Positions 19,722-29,138 of a stretch of 64,000 nucleotides of DNA are shown one piece after another. This DNA is from Alopecurus myosuroides (lineage: Eukaryota > Streptophyta > Magnoliopsida > Poales > Poaceae). Location: positions 143,284,144 to 143,348,143 of the forward strand of contig CM054062.1 in NCBI GenBank assembly GCA_028641055.1, in the 5' to 3' direction. Within the stretch, counting starts at the first letter, position 1. Each line of letters starts with the position of its first letter. The translations under genes were made by a program, and so were the position numbers. The notes beneath the pieces are model-generated. The model was not told the DNA's origin and ran no database searches. It saw nothing but the letters and a program-made list of their open reading frames with translations.

Positions 19722-22700
19722 ATGGCTAAAGCCGGCTGGGCGGGCTCAATCGTCACCAGTGAAGATTTCGCCTGGCTCGTGAATACCAGGAGAGTTCCTC
19801 CCGGCGTGGAGTGCCGGGCGCCTGACGATGAACTCGTGCCAACCCCACGGGAGGGTGAGCGCGTCGTGTTCATGTCGCACTTCGAGCGCGGCTTCGGACT
19901 GCCGGCCTCCGATTTCCTCCGTAAGTTCCTTGACCACTTCGGCCTTCAGATGCATCATCTGCCGCCCAATGCCGTCGTCTTCCTCGCCTACCACGCCGTG
20001 GTGTGCGAGGCCTTCCTCGGCATCCACCCGACGACGGATACCTGGCTGAGGTACTTCCACCTCCGCCAGCAGACCACCGGGAAGAAGGACACCGCGGGCG
20101 TTGGCCGCGCCACCGACACCGGCTGCGCCATGATGGTGCAGCGGTCCGGGACGAACCATCCCCGTGTCAAGGGGCTGGACTCCGTCCGAATGTGGCAGAA
20201 GACGTTCTTCTACGTCAAGAACATCCCCGCCACCGAAGGAGCCCAGGTAAATGACAGGCTCAACCTTCCCGCCTAGAGCCTCCGTGCTCCCACCGGGAAG
20301 AACTGGAAGGAGAAGCCCGCCAATGACGACAACGCCATCGAGATAGAGAAGAGGATTGGCTGGCTGATAGAGCAAGGCCTCAAGAATGATGATCCGGTGG
20401 CTTGCTGGATCCAGCGCCGAGTGCTGCCTCTGCAGGAGCGCTGCCATCTCATGTGCTACATGGGAGGCCCCCGCGACTGCACCAGGACGACAACCATCGA
20501 GATCGACAACATTGATGTTCCCGGGCACGCAAGGGCCATCTTGATGACGAGCCTCGGCGACAACTGGCAGTACGGGTTCGTCCCGTATAGCCGCACGAAG
20601 CCGATTGAGCGGGTACGTCCTCCTTACTCTGTTTTTGCATATGCTTTCCGAGTAGATGATTCTTCTTTTTGCCGCGAGTAGCCATTGTCTTCTGCACCGA
20701 GCAGGATATTTAGCCGAATTGCCTAGGCTTAATGTGCTTTGTGCTTGCACGCCTTGTCGGGTAGCCTACTCGGGAACAATCCTTAGGCTTTGTGTGCTTC
20801 GTGCCTGCACGCCTTTCCGTGTAGGATATTCAGCAATCATGCTTAGGCCTCGTATGCTTTGTGTTTGCACGCCTATCCGGGTAGAAACAATCAGTGAGCT
20901 GCCTAGGCTTAGTGTGCTTTGTGTTTGCACGCCTATCCGAGTAGAGATAATTAGTGAGCTGCCTAGGCTTAGTGTGCTTTGTGTTTGCACGCCTATCCGA
21001 GTAGAATTCCTTCCTGATACTCGGCTACTCTGTGACCCTTCTCTGTTTTTCAGATCCTTACTCGCCAGAAAATTGAAAGCTGCGAGCGCTTCGATGGCAA
21101 CTTCTTTGCCGATCGCGAGGAGGACGATGTGCCCTCCTTCGATGCCGCGGATCAGATCAATCTCCCACGCTCCCCAACGACGGAGAAACGCGAGGCCGAA
21201 TCATCCCTTCACAACTGGTCTGACGATGAATTCGACGGTAATAACGCATTCACTCTGTTTGCTCCCGAGAAGCACCAATCGTTTGTTTGCTGTTTCTGAT
21301 TCGCTCCTCTTTTCTTTTGAATCCACAGATGAGGTCGCTGAGGAGAATGATGGTGAGGATGAAGATGGGAACGAGGGCAAAACGGCCCTTGTCGTCAAGC
21401 CTCTGTCCGTTGCCGCTCCTGACACCCGCAAGCGTACTGGCAGTGGGGCCCAAGAGCCTCCAGCCAAGAAGAAGAAGCTAGCCGAGAAGAAGAAGCCGAC
21501 CAAGGCGGTCGCGAATAAGCCGAGGCGAAATCTCCCTTCCACCACTGCGTAAGTTTACTTCTCGGTCGTCTCTCCTCTCGCGCTGTGCTGTTTTCCCCAA
21601 TCTCCTTCTAATTTCTGATTCTTTCTTTCTCGGCAGACCTCCCATGGACGCGAATGCCGTTCTCGCGCCTGACCAGGCCAAGAAACCACCAGTACCTCTG
21701 ATCAATCTCGACGATGAGGAGGATGACGCCACCAACACCCAAGGAGTAGAAGCAGAACAGCAGAACCGTGCATCGTCAGCAGCACGGGACACTGCTGCTC
21801 ATCAGGACAGAGCGCCTTCTCCTCCGGCCAGCAATGCCGAGGAGAATCAGGACCAGGAGATGCAGGACACCGCCGCCCACGAGCGGCCAGACGCAGAGCA
21901 AGAGCAGCCCACCACAGGGGCTGCCGCACAAGAGAATCCCGCTGCCGAGCAGCGGGTAGAGGACGCCACCACCACGGATGCCACCATGGCGGACGCCTAC
22001 CCACTGAGCGACGTGCAGTCAGGCGCCACACCGAGTAGCGCCCAGCCAGATACTGCGCAAGGTGATGGGTCCGTGGCGCCTCCAATCGTTCAAGGCACCA
22101 CACCGCCAAATTCCTCCTCGGCGTCGCAGACCAAGGACGCAGCCAGCCCTCCTGCCGGGCGAGTAACCAGGCAACAGGCCCTGGATGCTCTGAAGGATGA
22201 AGTTGACAGAAGAGCAGCCGAGAAAGAAGCTGCTGAGAAAGACCCTTCCGAGAAGACGGAAACTGAGAAGGAAACTGCCGAGAAGGTAGCCGCCGAGAAG
22301 GCGAAGGCCAAGGCTGAGGGGAAGAAGCCCGAGGATCCCGTGAAGCAGAGAGCCGAGAAAGAGAAGGCGAAGAAGCGGGCCAGAGATCAAAATCAAATGC
22401 CGCCGCCAGCCTCGGGTGGAGCACTGGTGATCCACGACTCCGGCCCTGTTGCCGCTGCGATCTCTGCCGACGCTCGAGCCGCTGGCCAGCCCTGCTTCCC
22501 GGACTACATGGTGCAGGTTAGCCAACAAAGCTTAATCGGCTTCCCTCCCAAGGATAAAGCACTGGCCCTTCAGAGAGGAAGGAAGGTCGTGGCCGTGAAC
22601 TCCCCTCCCCCAGATCCCAACCAGAACCAGTCCGTCAATATTGCTTCTCGGGGAGTTCAAGATAAAACCATAACCTCGAAGGGCCTTGAGCAGGTATTGG

Positions 22701-24920
22701 ACACCATTGGCTTCATCGACGCCAAATGGGACAGCCGGGTTCTCGGCACAGACCAGTGGCATGTCCTCAGTCTTGGCGGAATCGACCACATGCGCGTGGA
22801 CTGGAACAAAGTTGACTTGGGACACAAGCCCATGACTGTCTCCACCGAGACTGCCACTCTCGCCGCCAAGATGTTCCTGCATCGCAAGAATGCCGAAGAC
22901 ATCGAGCAAGCTTATGCAGTAAGTTTCACTTATCCTTCTCCGAGTTGTATTTTTCTTCTCTTTTATTCGCCTTCATTCTTCTTTACCATCACCCAGTCCC
23001 CGAGATTCTGGCCGAGTAGGCGGATACTCTCCGAGTAGCCTCCTACTCGGGTTGAATCTTTTCTGCTCTGTCTAATTTGTTTTCTTCTCGCTTCTCAGGA
23101 TAGCGTCCTGAAGCGGACCAACTTATACCGCGTGCTTCTCTGGAACCATTCTATCGCCAGGAGGCGGATCGCTGCATTGGAGAAGGAAAAGGCAGCTACG
23201 GAGGCAGCGAACAAGAATGCCAGCGACAGCACTCAGCAGCTGGCTGAAGTGAAAGGTACGCTTTTAGCTACGCGGTTACTGCGTTTCCTGTTTACGCCCG
23301 CGTCTGCTTTCCTTTGCGCTAACCTTTCCTACTCTACAGAGAACCTGAAGAACTTAGCTGAGGAGCACGAGAAGTGCCGCGCGTTTGTGGAGAACGCCGA
23401 GGCCACCATCAAGAAGTTAGAAGGTGAGTTGCCGTCTACCCGGCTTGATTATGTTTCTGTTTCTTCTCTGCTTCTCTGCTAACCTTGTTTGTCTCTCCGC
23501 AGAAGATCATAAGTTGTTTGTTGAAGAACATCAAGACTGCGTCAAACCGGAAGAGGTGCAGAAGCAGCTGTCTGACCAGGCTGTCGAGTTGGTGAAGAAC
23601 CACACCACAGAGGTGGCGGAACTGCAACTCCAGCTGCAGAAGGCACTCCAGGATGCTATCACTCTTGGCGCCGAGAGGGACAGAGCAATCGCCGAGAAGG
23701 CCAAAGCCGAGACAACCTTCAATGCCAGAATCAATACCCTCAAGCAGGAGTGCGAGGTACTGACAAAGGCCAATGCTGGGCTCTTCGCGCAGATGGATAC
23801 TCTGCGCCAGATCCAGGAGAAGCACATATCCAATGAAGAATCCTGGAAGACCCAGCTGCAGGCGCTGCGCATCGAGCTTAAGAGTAAGCTTTCTCTTCTC
23901 TGCATCTTTCTCTTCTCGGTCGAATTTCTTCTCGGTTCTTCCTCTACCCGGTTCTTTTCTTCTCTGATTCTGAATTTCTTACTTGTTTTCCCAGAGATCT
24001 TTCCTGCCATTATTTCTTCCTGTGTGCCCGCTCTGGCCAAGGCCCAAGAAGCACGTGCTGCGAATGGCGAGCCAGAGGACACCAGGGCCGAAATTGAAGA
24101 CAGCATGCTGGTGATGCGAGGCCAGTTCGAACGCCTAGCCGGCGTTGGTACTGACCTCGTGCGCGTGGGCTTTGAGCTTCACAAGCTCTTCTGGCCTGAG
24201 GATCCTGAGCCAACAACCATCCGGGGCCTCGCACTCAAGCTACAGAATGTGAAGGCCGAGTTGAAGAAGTGGCGTGCTTCTGGAGCTCGGGCAGGCGCGG
24301 ACTTGATGCTTCTTTGCATCGCCTCCTGGTACGAAAATCTTAACATGCAACTCATCCGCGGGAAGCGCGACAACTCCAAGTGGGAGACAGACCCCAACTG
24401 CGTGGCCGCGCGCAAATTGATCGCGTATGAAGTGGCGGAGTGCGCTGAGACGGAGATCTACATCGACGGCCTCCCCGAGCCCGACACCGAGGTGGAGGAG
24501 GACGAGGAGGAGGAAGATGATGACACAGACTCCGAACTGGAGTCGGGCTTCTTCGATTCCCCCAGGAGCAAGGCCGGGAAGGGGAAGGCCACGGCCGTCG
24601 CGAGTAGCGATGAGGAGGCCGAGCACATCGACACCGCCACACTCGACTTCGGCACCTCTTCAGGAGCCGCTCTTGACGATACGATACTCGCCCCCAGCCG
24701 AGCCTCCGGTTCCTCTACAGCTCCAGGGCCCATCTCGGTGGCCACGGCCACTTCTGACCTGGCAGCCACCGAGCAGGACGTCGAGATGGAAGAGTCCGCC
24801 ACCGTCCAGTCGGAGGCGGATGCCACCCATGCCAGCGCCGAGGAAGATGCGGCAGCCAGGGCCACCACAGAAGATGCATCAGCCAATGCCAGCACTGACA
24901 ACACTGCCTCCTCCACATGA
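19722..24920 (+). CDS. Eight-exon antisense gene inside the gypsy element (putative gypsy-type transposase domain, PF04195-like)
   Basis: Exons inferred from GT-AG sites and frame: 19722-20612, 21054-21237, 21329-21548, 21637-22918, 23099-23255, 23340-23423, 23503-23883, 23995-24920. Together they give 4,125 bases, with every junction in phase. The N-terminal ~290 residues match the plant 'putative gypsy type transposon' domain (FMSHFERGFGLPASDFLRKF, then HHLPPNAVVFLAYHAVVCEA and QRRVLPLQERCHLMCYM). Next come an acidic stretch, a basic NLS-like run (KKKKLAEKKKPTK), a long Glu/Lys/Ala coiled coil, further coiled coils, an acidic block (EVEEDEEEEDDD) and a Ser/Ala tail. One in-frame TAG at 20274 interrupts exon 1. 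The gene converges on pol. Its function is unknown; a nuclear, possibly structural or regulatory, protein is an inference. Confidence 0.82.
20700..21005 (+). repeat. ~61-bp tandem repeat in intron 1 of the antisense gene
   Basis: About five units share CTTAGGCTT-GTGTGCTTTGTG-TTGCACGCC followed by TCCGAGTAG. The GCACGCC anchors lie about 60-62 bp apart, and the last two units are nearly identical. Each unit ends with the CGAGTAG-type heptamer seen throughout the element. The repeat is entirely intronic. Confidence 0.85.
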
Positions 24921-25589
24921 TTTTACCTGCATACTTTTCACTTGCACATTTATCAGATCCCCGGGATGCCGGGAGCATATGTATCAGACTTATTTATGCT
25001 TTTCTTGCTACTCAATTTTATTTTCACTTGTTATCTTCAATTTAATTGTTTTGATCGGCCTTGGCTCAATGCCGAGTTGCGTTTCCATGCGAGTCCCCGA
25101 GTTGCGTTTCTTATTCACCCTCTCTTCTCATCTCTGCTCTACCCGCAACTTGTTGCTTTTTTGGTATTCGAGTCACAAGAATCAAAGAGCAGAGCTGCAA
25201 ATACTTTGCCGCTTAGAAACAAACATAATAACGTAACCCACCACTTAGCTGAAAAGACAGGACAGAGAACGAAAGTAACAAACACTCTACTCGGTTCCTG
25301 CACTTTTTCTTCCTTAGCGATTTTCTTGTGCTCATTGACCTTTTGCTTGTTCTCTTGCTTGCCATGAAGCCGGGTTTCGGACAGCAGCAGAGTCGAAGAG
25401 TTGGCATATAGGTTTAGACACAATACTTAATACGCTTATGAGTTTCGAAGTGAAGCAACCGAGTAGACAAATAGTAAAACCGAGTAAAAACACTTAGAGC
25501 AATTTTTGGACGAGGGCAGTCCCCGAGAACAATTTTAGATTGCAGAGTAGAATTTCAACTCGGATAAGAGGGTACATACACATCTTTGC

Positions 25590-28500
25590 TCACGAATGAA
25601 AACGACGCAGTAGAGCTACATTCCAAGGGCGCTTGGTTTCCTCTCCAGCTTTATCTGCCCTGTTCGCCTGTGATGGGCGCACATCTACAAGGTAGTACGC
25701 ATCATTGTGCAGCGCTTTGCTCACAATGAAAGGCCCCTCCCATGGAGGAGACAATTTGTGCATCCCGGCTGTGCGCTGCACAAGCCTAAGGACCATGTCT
25801 CCTTCTCGGAAAACCCTTGGGTTCACCTTTCGGCTATGATAACGCCGCAGGTTTTGCTGGTAGATAGCCGAACGTGACAGAGTCAGCTCTCTTGCTTCTT
25901 CAAGCAGGTCAACGTCGTCTTCTCGAGCTTCTCTCGCCTCCACCTCAGTGTAGAGGGCTACTCGGGGGGAGTCATGCTCTAAGTCTATTGGCAACACGGC
26001 CTCAGCCCCGTATACCAAGAAGAATGGCGTGTAGCCGGTTGACCGGTTAGGGGTAGTCCTTAGACTCCACAACACCGCTGGCAACTCTTCTAGCCAACAC
26101 CCAGGTGTTTTCAGCAATGGCTCAATCAGCCTTGGCTTTATGCCTGCCAGTACCATTCCATTTGCTCTCTCAACTTGCCCATTAGAGGCAGGGTGCGCGA
26201 CTGACGCAACGTCTAGTCGGATATGCTTATCTCTGCAGAATCGCACCATTGCCCCTTCTGCAAAGTTGGTGCCGTTGTCGGTGATGATACTATGCGGGTA
26301 GCCATATCTCATGATCACATCCTTCACGAATTTCACAGCTGTGACCCCATCGCACTTCCGAATAGGCTTCACTTCAATCCACTTGGTGAACTTGTCCACC
26401 ATGACCAAGATATGTGTCATATTGCCTTTAGCCGGCTTGAAGGGGCCAACCATATCCAAGCACCAAACAGCAAACGGCCATGTGATAGGAATTGTCTTCA
26501 ACTCGGAAGCGGGCATGTGAATCTTACTTGCGAACATCTGGCAGCCATTGCACTTCCTCACAATATCTTCAGCTTGCTGCAGAGCCGTGAGCCAGTAGAA
26601 GCCATGCCGAAAAGCTTTCTTGACCAATGCCCGAGAAGAGGCGTGGTGCCCGCATTCTCCTTGGTGTATCTCCACCAGAATTTCTTCTCCCTCTTCTGGG
26701 CTCACACAACGTTGCAGCACGCCAGTGGCACTTCTCTTGTGCAGCACATCTCTGACTATGGTGTAGCCCTTGGACCTTCTCTGAATCTGCCTCGCAGTCA
26801 CCTCATCTTCAGGTAGTGTGCCGTCCCTTAGAAAGGATAATATGGGCATAGACCAACTCGGTGTCTCCCGTATGGGAAACACTAGTTCGTCCAGTTCCAT
26901 TGGGACGGGCTCTTGCGGTTGCACAGGAGGAGCAGGAGCGCTTCTTTGCAGCCCAGATCGATTGGCGAGAACTTCTTCAATGAATGCGACAGCCTCTGGG
27001 TTAAGGGCGGCAGTCCCCGAGTAAGGAGTGGCAGTCCCCGAGTAAGGAGTGGCAGTCCCCGGGTAGGGAGTGGCAGTCCCCGGGTAGGGAGTGGCAGTCC
27101 CCGGGTAGGGAGTGGCAGTCCCCGAGTAAGGAGTGGCAGTCCCCGAGTAGAGGACGGCAGTCCCCGGGTTCCCTGCAGCACTCTCCCAGTCGATCTCCAT
27201 TGGGTCAGATTCTTCACTTGGCAGAGAAGGGACAAATATAGACTCCGAGTTGGGAGAAGGCTTGATGGATGGCTTCCTCAAGTGCTCCAAGGCGATTCCC
27301 GCCGGGATGGACTGCCGAGAAGATCCCAACTTGGATAGCTCGTCTGCTGCTTCGTTCTCTGCTCGGTGAATGTGTTGGAACTCGCAACCCTCGAAGAACC
27401 CAGTCATAGACTGCACCAGGAATCGATACGATGCCATGTTGGCATCCAAGGCATCCCAGGTGCCCGAGACTTGCTGCACCACCAGATCTGAATCACCATA
27501 GCATATGATGCGCTGCACGCCTACCTCCTTTGCTACTCGCAAACCATGCACCACTGCCTCGTACTCTGCAACATTGTTGGATGCTTTGAAATGAATCTGC
27601 AACACATATTTGAGCTGATCTCTCTTGGGTGAGGTAAGCACAACACCAGCGCCAAGGCCTTCTTTCACCTTCGAGCCATCAAAGTGCATCTTCCAGTAAT
27701 TTGAAACTGGAGCAGGAGGTTCATACTGCACCTCGGCCCAGTCCACAAGAAATTCCGCCAGGATCTGCGACTTGATGGCGTCTCTTCTCGCATACGCGGG
27801 AGTATACGCGGCTAGCTCAATCGCCCACTTGGCTACTCTGCCACTCGCCTCCTTGTTGCCCATGATATCCGAGATGGGAGCAGAGCTCACAACTGTGATA
27901 GGGTGCTCCTGGAAATAATGCTTCAGCTTCCTGGCGCCCAGGTACACACCATATGTCATCTTCTGGTAGTGTGGATAGTTTTGCTTGGAGCTGGACAGCA
28001 CTTCACTGAGGTAATACACTGGGCGCTGCACACTCTTGCCTTCTTCTCGCTCCACCACTATCACCACGCTGACTACTCGGTTAGTCGCAGCAATGTACAG
28101 CAGCATAGGCTCCTTGGGTAGCGGACTAGCCAAGATGGGAGCACTCGCCAGCATTGCTTTCAGCTCATTGAATGCCACATCCGCTTGCGGAGTCCAGACA
28201 AACTTGTCACTTTTCTTCATCAGTTGGTACAGAGGCAGGGCCTTCTCGCCCATTCGGCCCAGAAAACGGCTCAGAGATGCCAAAAAACCTGTGAACTTCT
28301 GCACATCTTTCAGTGATCTCGGTAAAGACATGCTCTCAATAGCTTTTATCTTAGAAGGATTGGCTTCAATGCCCCGACTAGAAACCAGAAAACCGAGTAG
28401 CTTTCCAGCCGGTACACCAAAGGTGCACTTACTCGGATTCAGTTTCATTTTGTACTTGCGTAGGTTAGCAAAGGTTTCCTCCAGGTCGGCAAGCAGAGTA

Positions 28501-29138
28501 TGTGTTTTATTCGTTTTGATGACAATGTCATCTACGTACACCTGCACATTCTTGCCGAGCTGGTCGTGCAAGCATTTCTGCATGCATCTCTGATAGGTTG
28601 CACCCGCATTCCTCAAGCCAAAACACATGACACGATAGCAATAAGCCCCGTACGGGGTAATGAAAGTAGTCTTTATTTGATCAGCAGGATTGAGTGCAAT
28701 CTGGTGGAAACCAGAGTAGGCATCTATGAAAGACAGCAGTTCACAACCAGCAGTGGAATCGATCACCTGATCGATGCGAGGTAGCGGGAAAGGATCCTTG
28801 GGGCATGCCTTGTTCAAGTCGGTGTAGTCGACGCACATGCGCCACGCAGTGGCAGCCTTGGGATCCTCCTTCTTCTTCTCGACCATGACCGGATTGGCTA
28901 GCCAATCCGGATGCAGCACCTCCATGATGAAATTGCTTATCAGTAACTTGGTGATCTGGTCACCAATGGCCTTCCTTCTCTCATCTCCGAAACGGCGCAT
29001 AGCCTGCTTCACTGGTTTGGCGTCAGGACGCACATGCAAAGAGTGCTCAACCAACTCCCTCGGGACTCCTGGTAGATCTTCATTGGACCAGGCGAATACA
29101 TCCCGATTCTCACGGAGGAAGTGGATGAGCTCGCTTTC
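25590..29138 (-). CDS. Gypsy pol: reverse transcriptase, RNase H, archaeal-type RNase H, integrase
   Basis: Pol follows gag-pro in the same frame after a TAG (29141-29139); the first ATG is at 29054. Residues counted from there: RT with WRMCVDYTDLNKACPKDPFP and catalytic YVDD (173-176); a degenerate first RNase H (about 320-440, IAATNRVVSVVIV); and an archaeal-type RNase H (about 455-590, MHFDGSKVKEGLGAGVVL, then GDSDLVVQQVSGTWDA). Eight 7-residue repeats follow (about 628-684). The integrase has an HHCC finger (CNGCQMF), a DDE core (WCLDMVGPF, IITDNGTNFAEG, NGQVERANG) and the C-terminal PWEGPFIVSK. The frame is open to 25590. It copies RNA to DNA and integrates it. No frameshift is visible. 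Confidence 0.95.
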   Translation of the reverse strand, partial: ESELIHFLRENRDVFAWSNEDLPGVPRELVEHSLHVRPDAKPVKQAMRRFGDERRKAIGDQITKLLISNFIMEVLHPDWLANPVMVEKKKEDPKAATAWRMCVDYTDLNKACPKDPFPLPRIDQVIDSTAGCELLSFIDAYSGFHQIALNPADQIKTTFITPYGAYCYRVMCFGLRNAGATYQRCMQKCLHDQLGKNVQVYVDDIVIKTNKTHTLLADLEETFANLRKYKMKLNPSKCTFGVPAGKLLGFLVSSRGIEANPSKIKAIESMSLPRSLKDVQKFTGFLASLSRFLGRMGEKALPLYQLMKKSDKFVWTPQADVAFNELKAMLASAPILASPLPKEPMLLYIAATNRVVSVVIVVEREEGKSVQRPVYYLSEVLSSSKQNYPHYQKMTYGVYLGARKLKHYFQEHPITVVSSAPISDIMGNKEASGRVAKWAIELAAYTPAYARRDAIKSQILAEFLVDWAEVQYEPPAPVSNYWKMHFDGSKVKEGLGAGVVLTSPKRDQLKYVLQIHFKASNNVAEYEAVVHGLRVAKEVGVQRIICYGDSDLVVQQVSGTWDALDANMASYRFLVQSMTGFFEGCEFQHIHRAENEAADELSKLGSSRQSIPAGIALEHLRKPSIKPSPNSESIFVPSLPSEESDPMEIDWESAAGNPGTAVLYSGTATPYSGTATPYPGTATPYPGTATPYPGTATPYSGTATPYSGTAALNPEAVAFIEEVLANRSGLQRSAPAPPVQPQEPVPMELDELVFPIRETPSWSMPILSFLRDGTLPEDEVTARQIQRRSKGYTIVRDVLHKRSATGVLQRCVSPEEGEEILVEIHQGECGHHASSRALVKKAFRHGFYWLTALQQAEDIVRKCNGCQMFASKIHMPASELKTIPITWPFAVWCLDMVGPFKPAKGNMTHILVMVDKFTKWIEVKPIRKCDGVTAVKFVKDVIMRYGYPHSIITDNGTNFAEGAMVRFCRDKHIRLDVASVAHPASNGQVERANGMVLAGIKPRLIEPLLKTPGCWLEELPAVLWSLRTTPNRSTGYTPFFLVYGAEAVLPIDLEHDSPRVALYTEVEAREAREDDVDLLEEARELTLSRSAIYQQNLRRYHSRKVNPRVFREGDMVLRLVQRTAGMHKLSPPWEGPFIVSKALHNDAYYLVDVRPSQANRADKAGEETKRPWNVALLRRFHS
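27003..27170 (-). repeat. 21-bp tandem repeat encoding GTATPYS/P in pol
   Basis: Eight in-frame 21-bp units encode GTAVLYS, GTATPYS, three GTATPYP, two GTATPYS and GTAALNP, lying between the archaeal-type RNase H and the integrase. On the plus strand each unit contains GCAGTCCCCGAG or GCAGTCCCCGGG, which matches the sequence beside the 3' LTR at 19017. It probably forms a flexible linker. Confidence 0.9.

Noticed and set aside
20656..21300. Open frame through intron 1 of the antisense gene as a coding exon
   Set aside because: It is a translated tandem repeat (LCVCTPIRVE...) with strong GT and AG sites on both sides that join in phase when it is removed.
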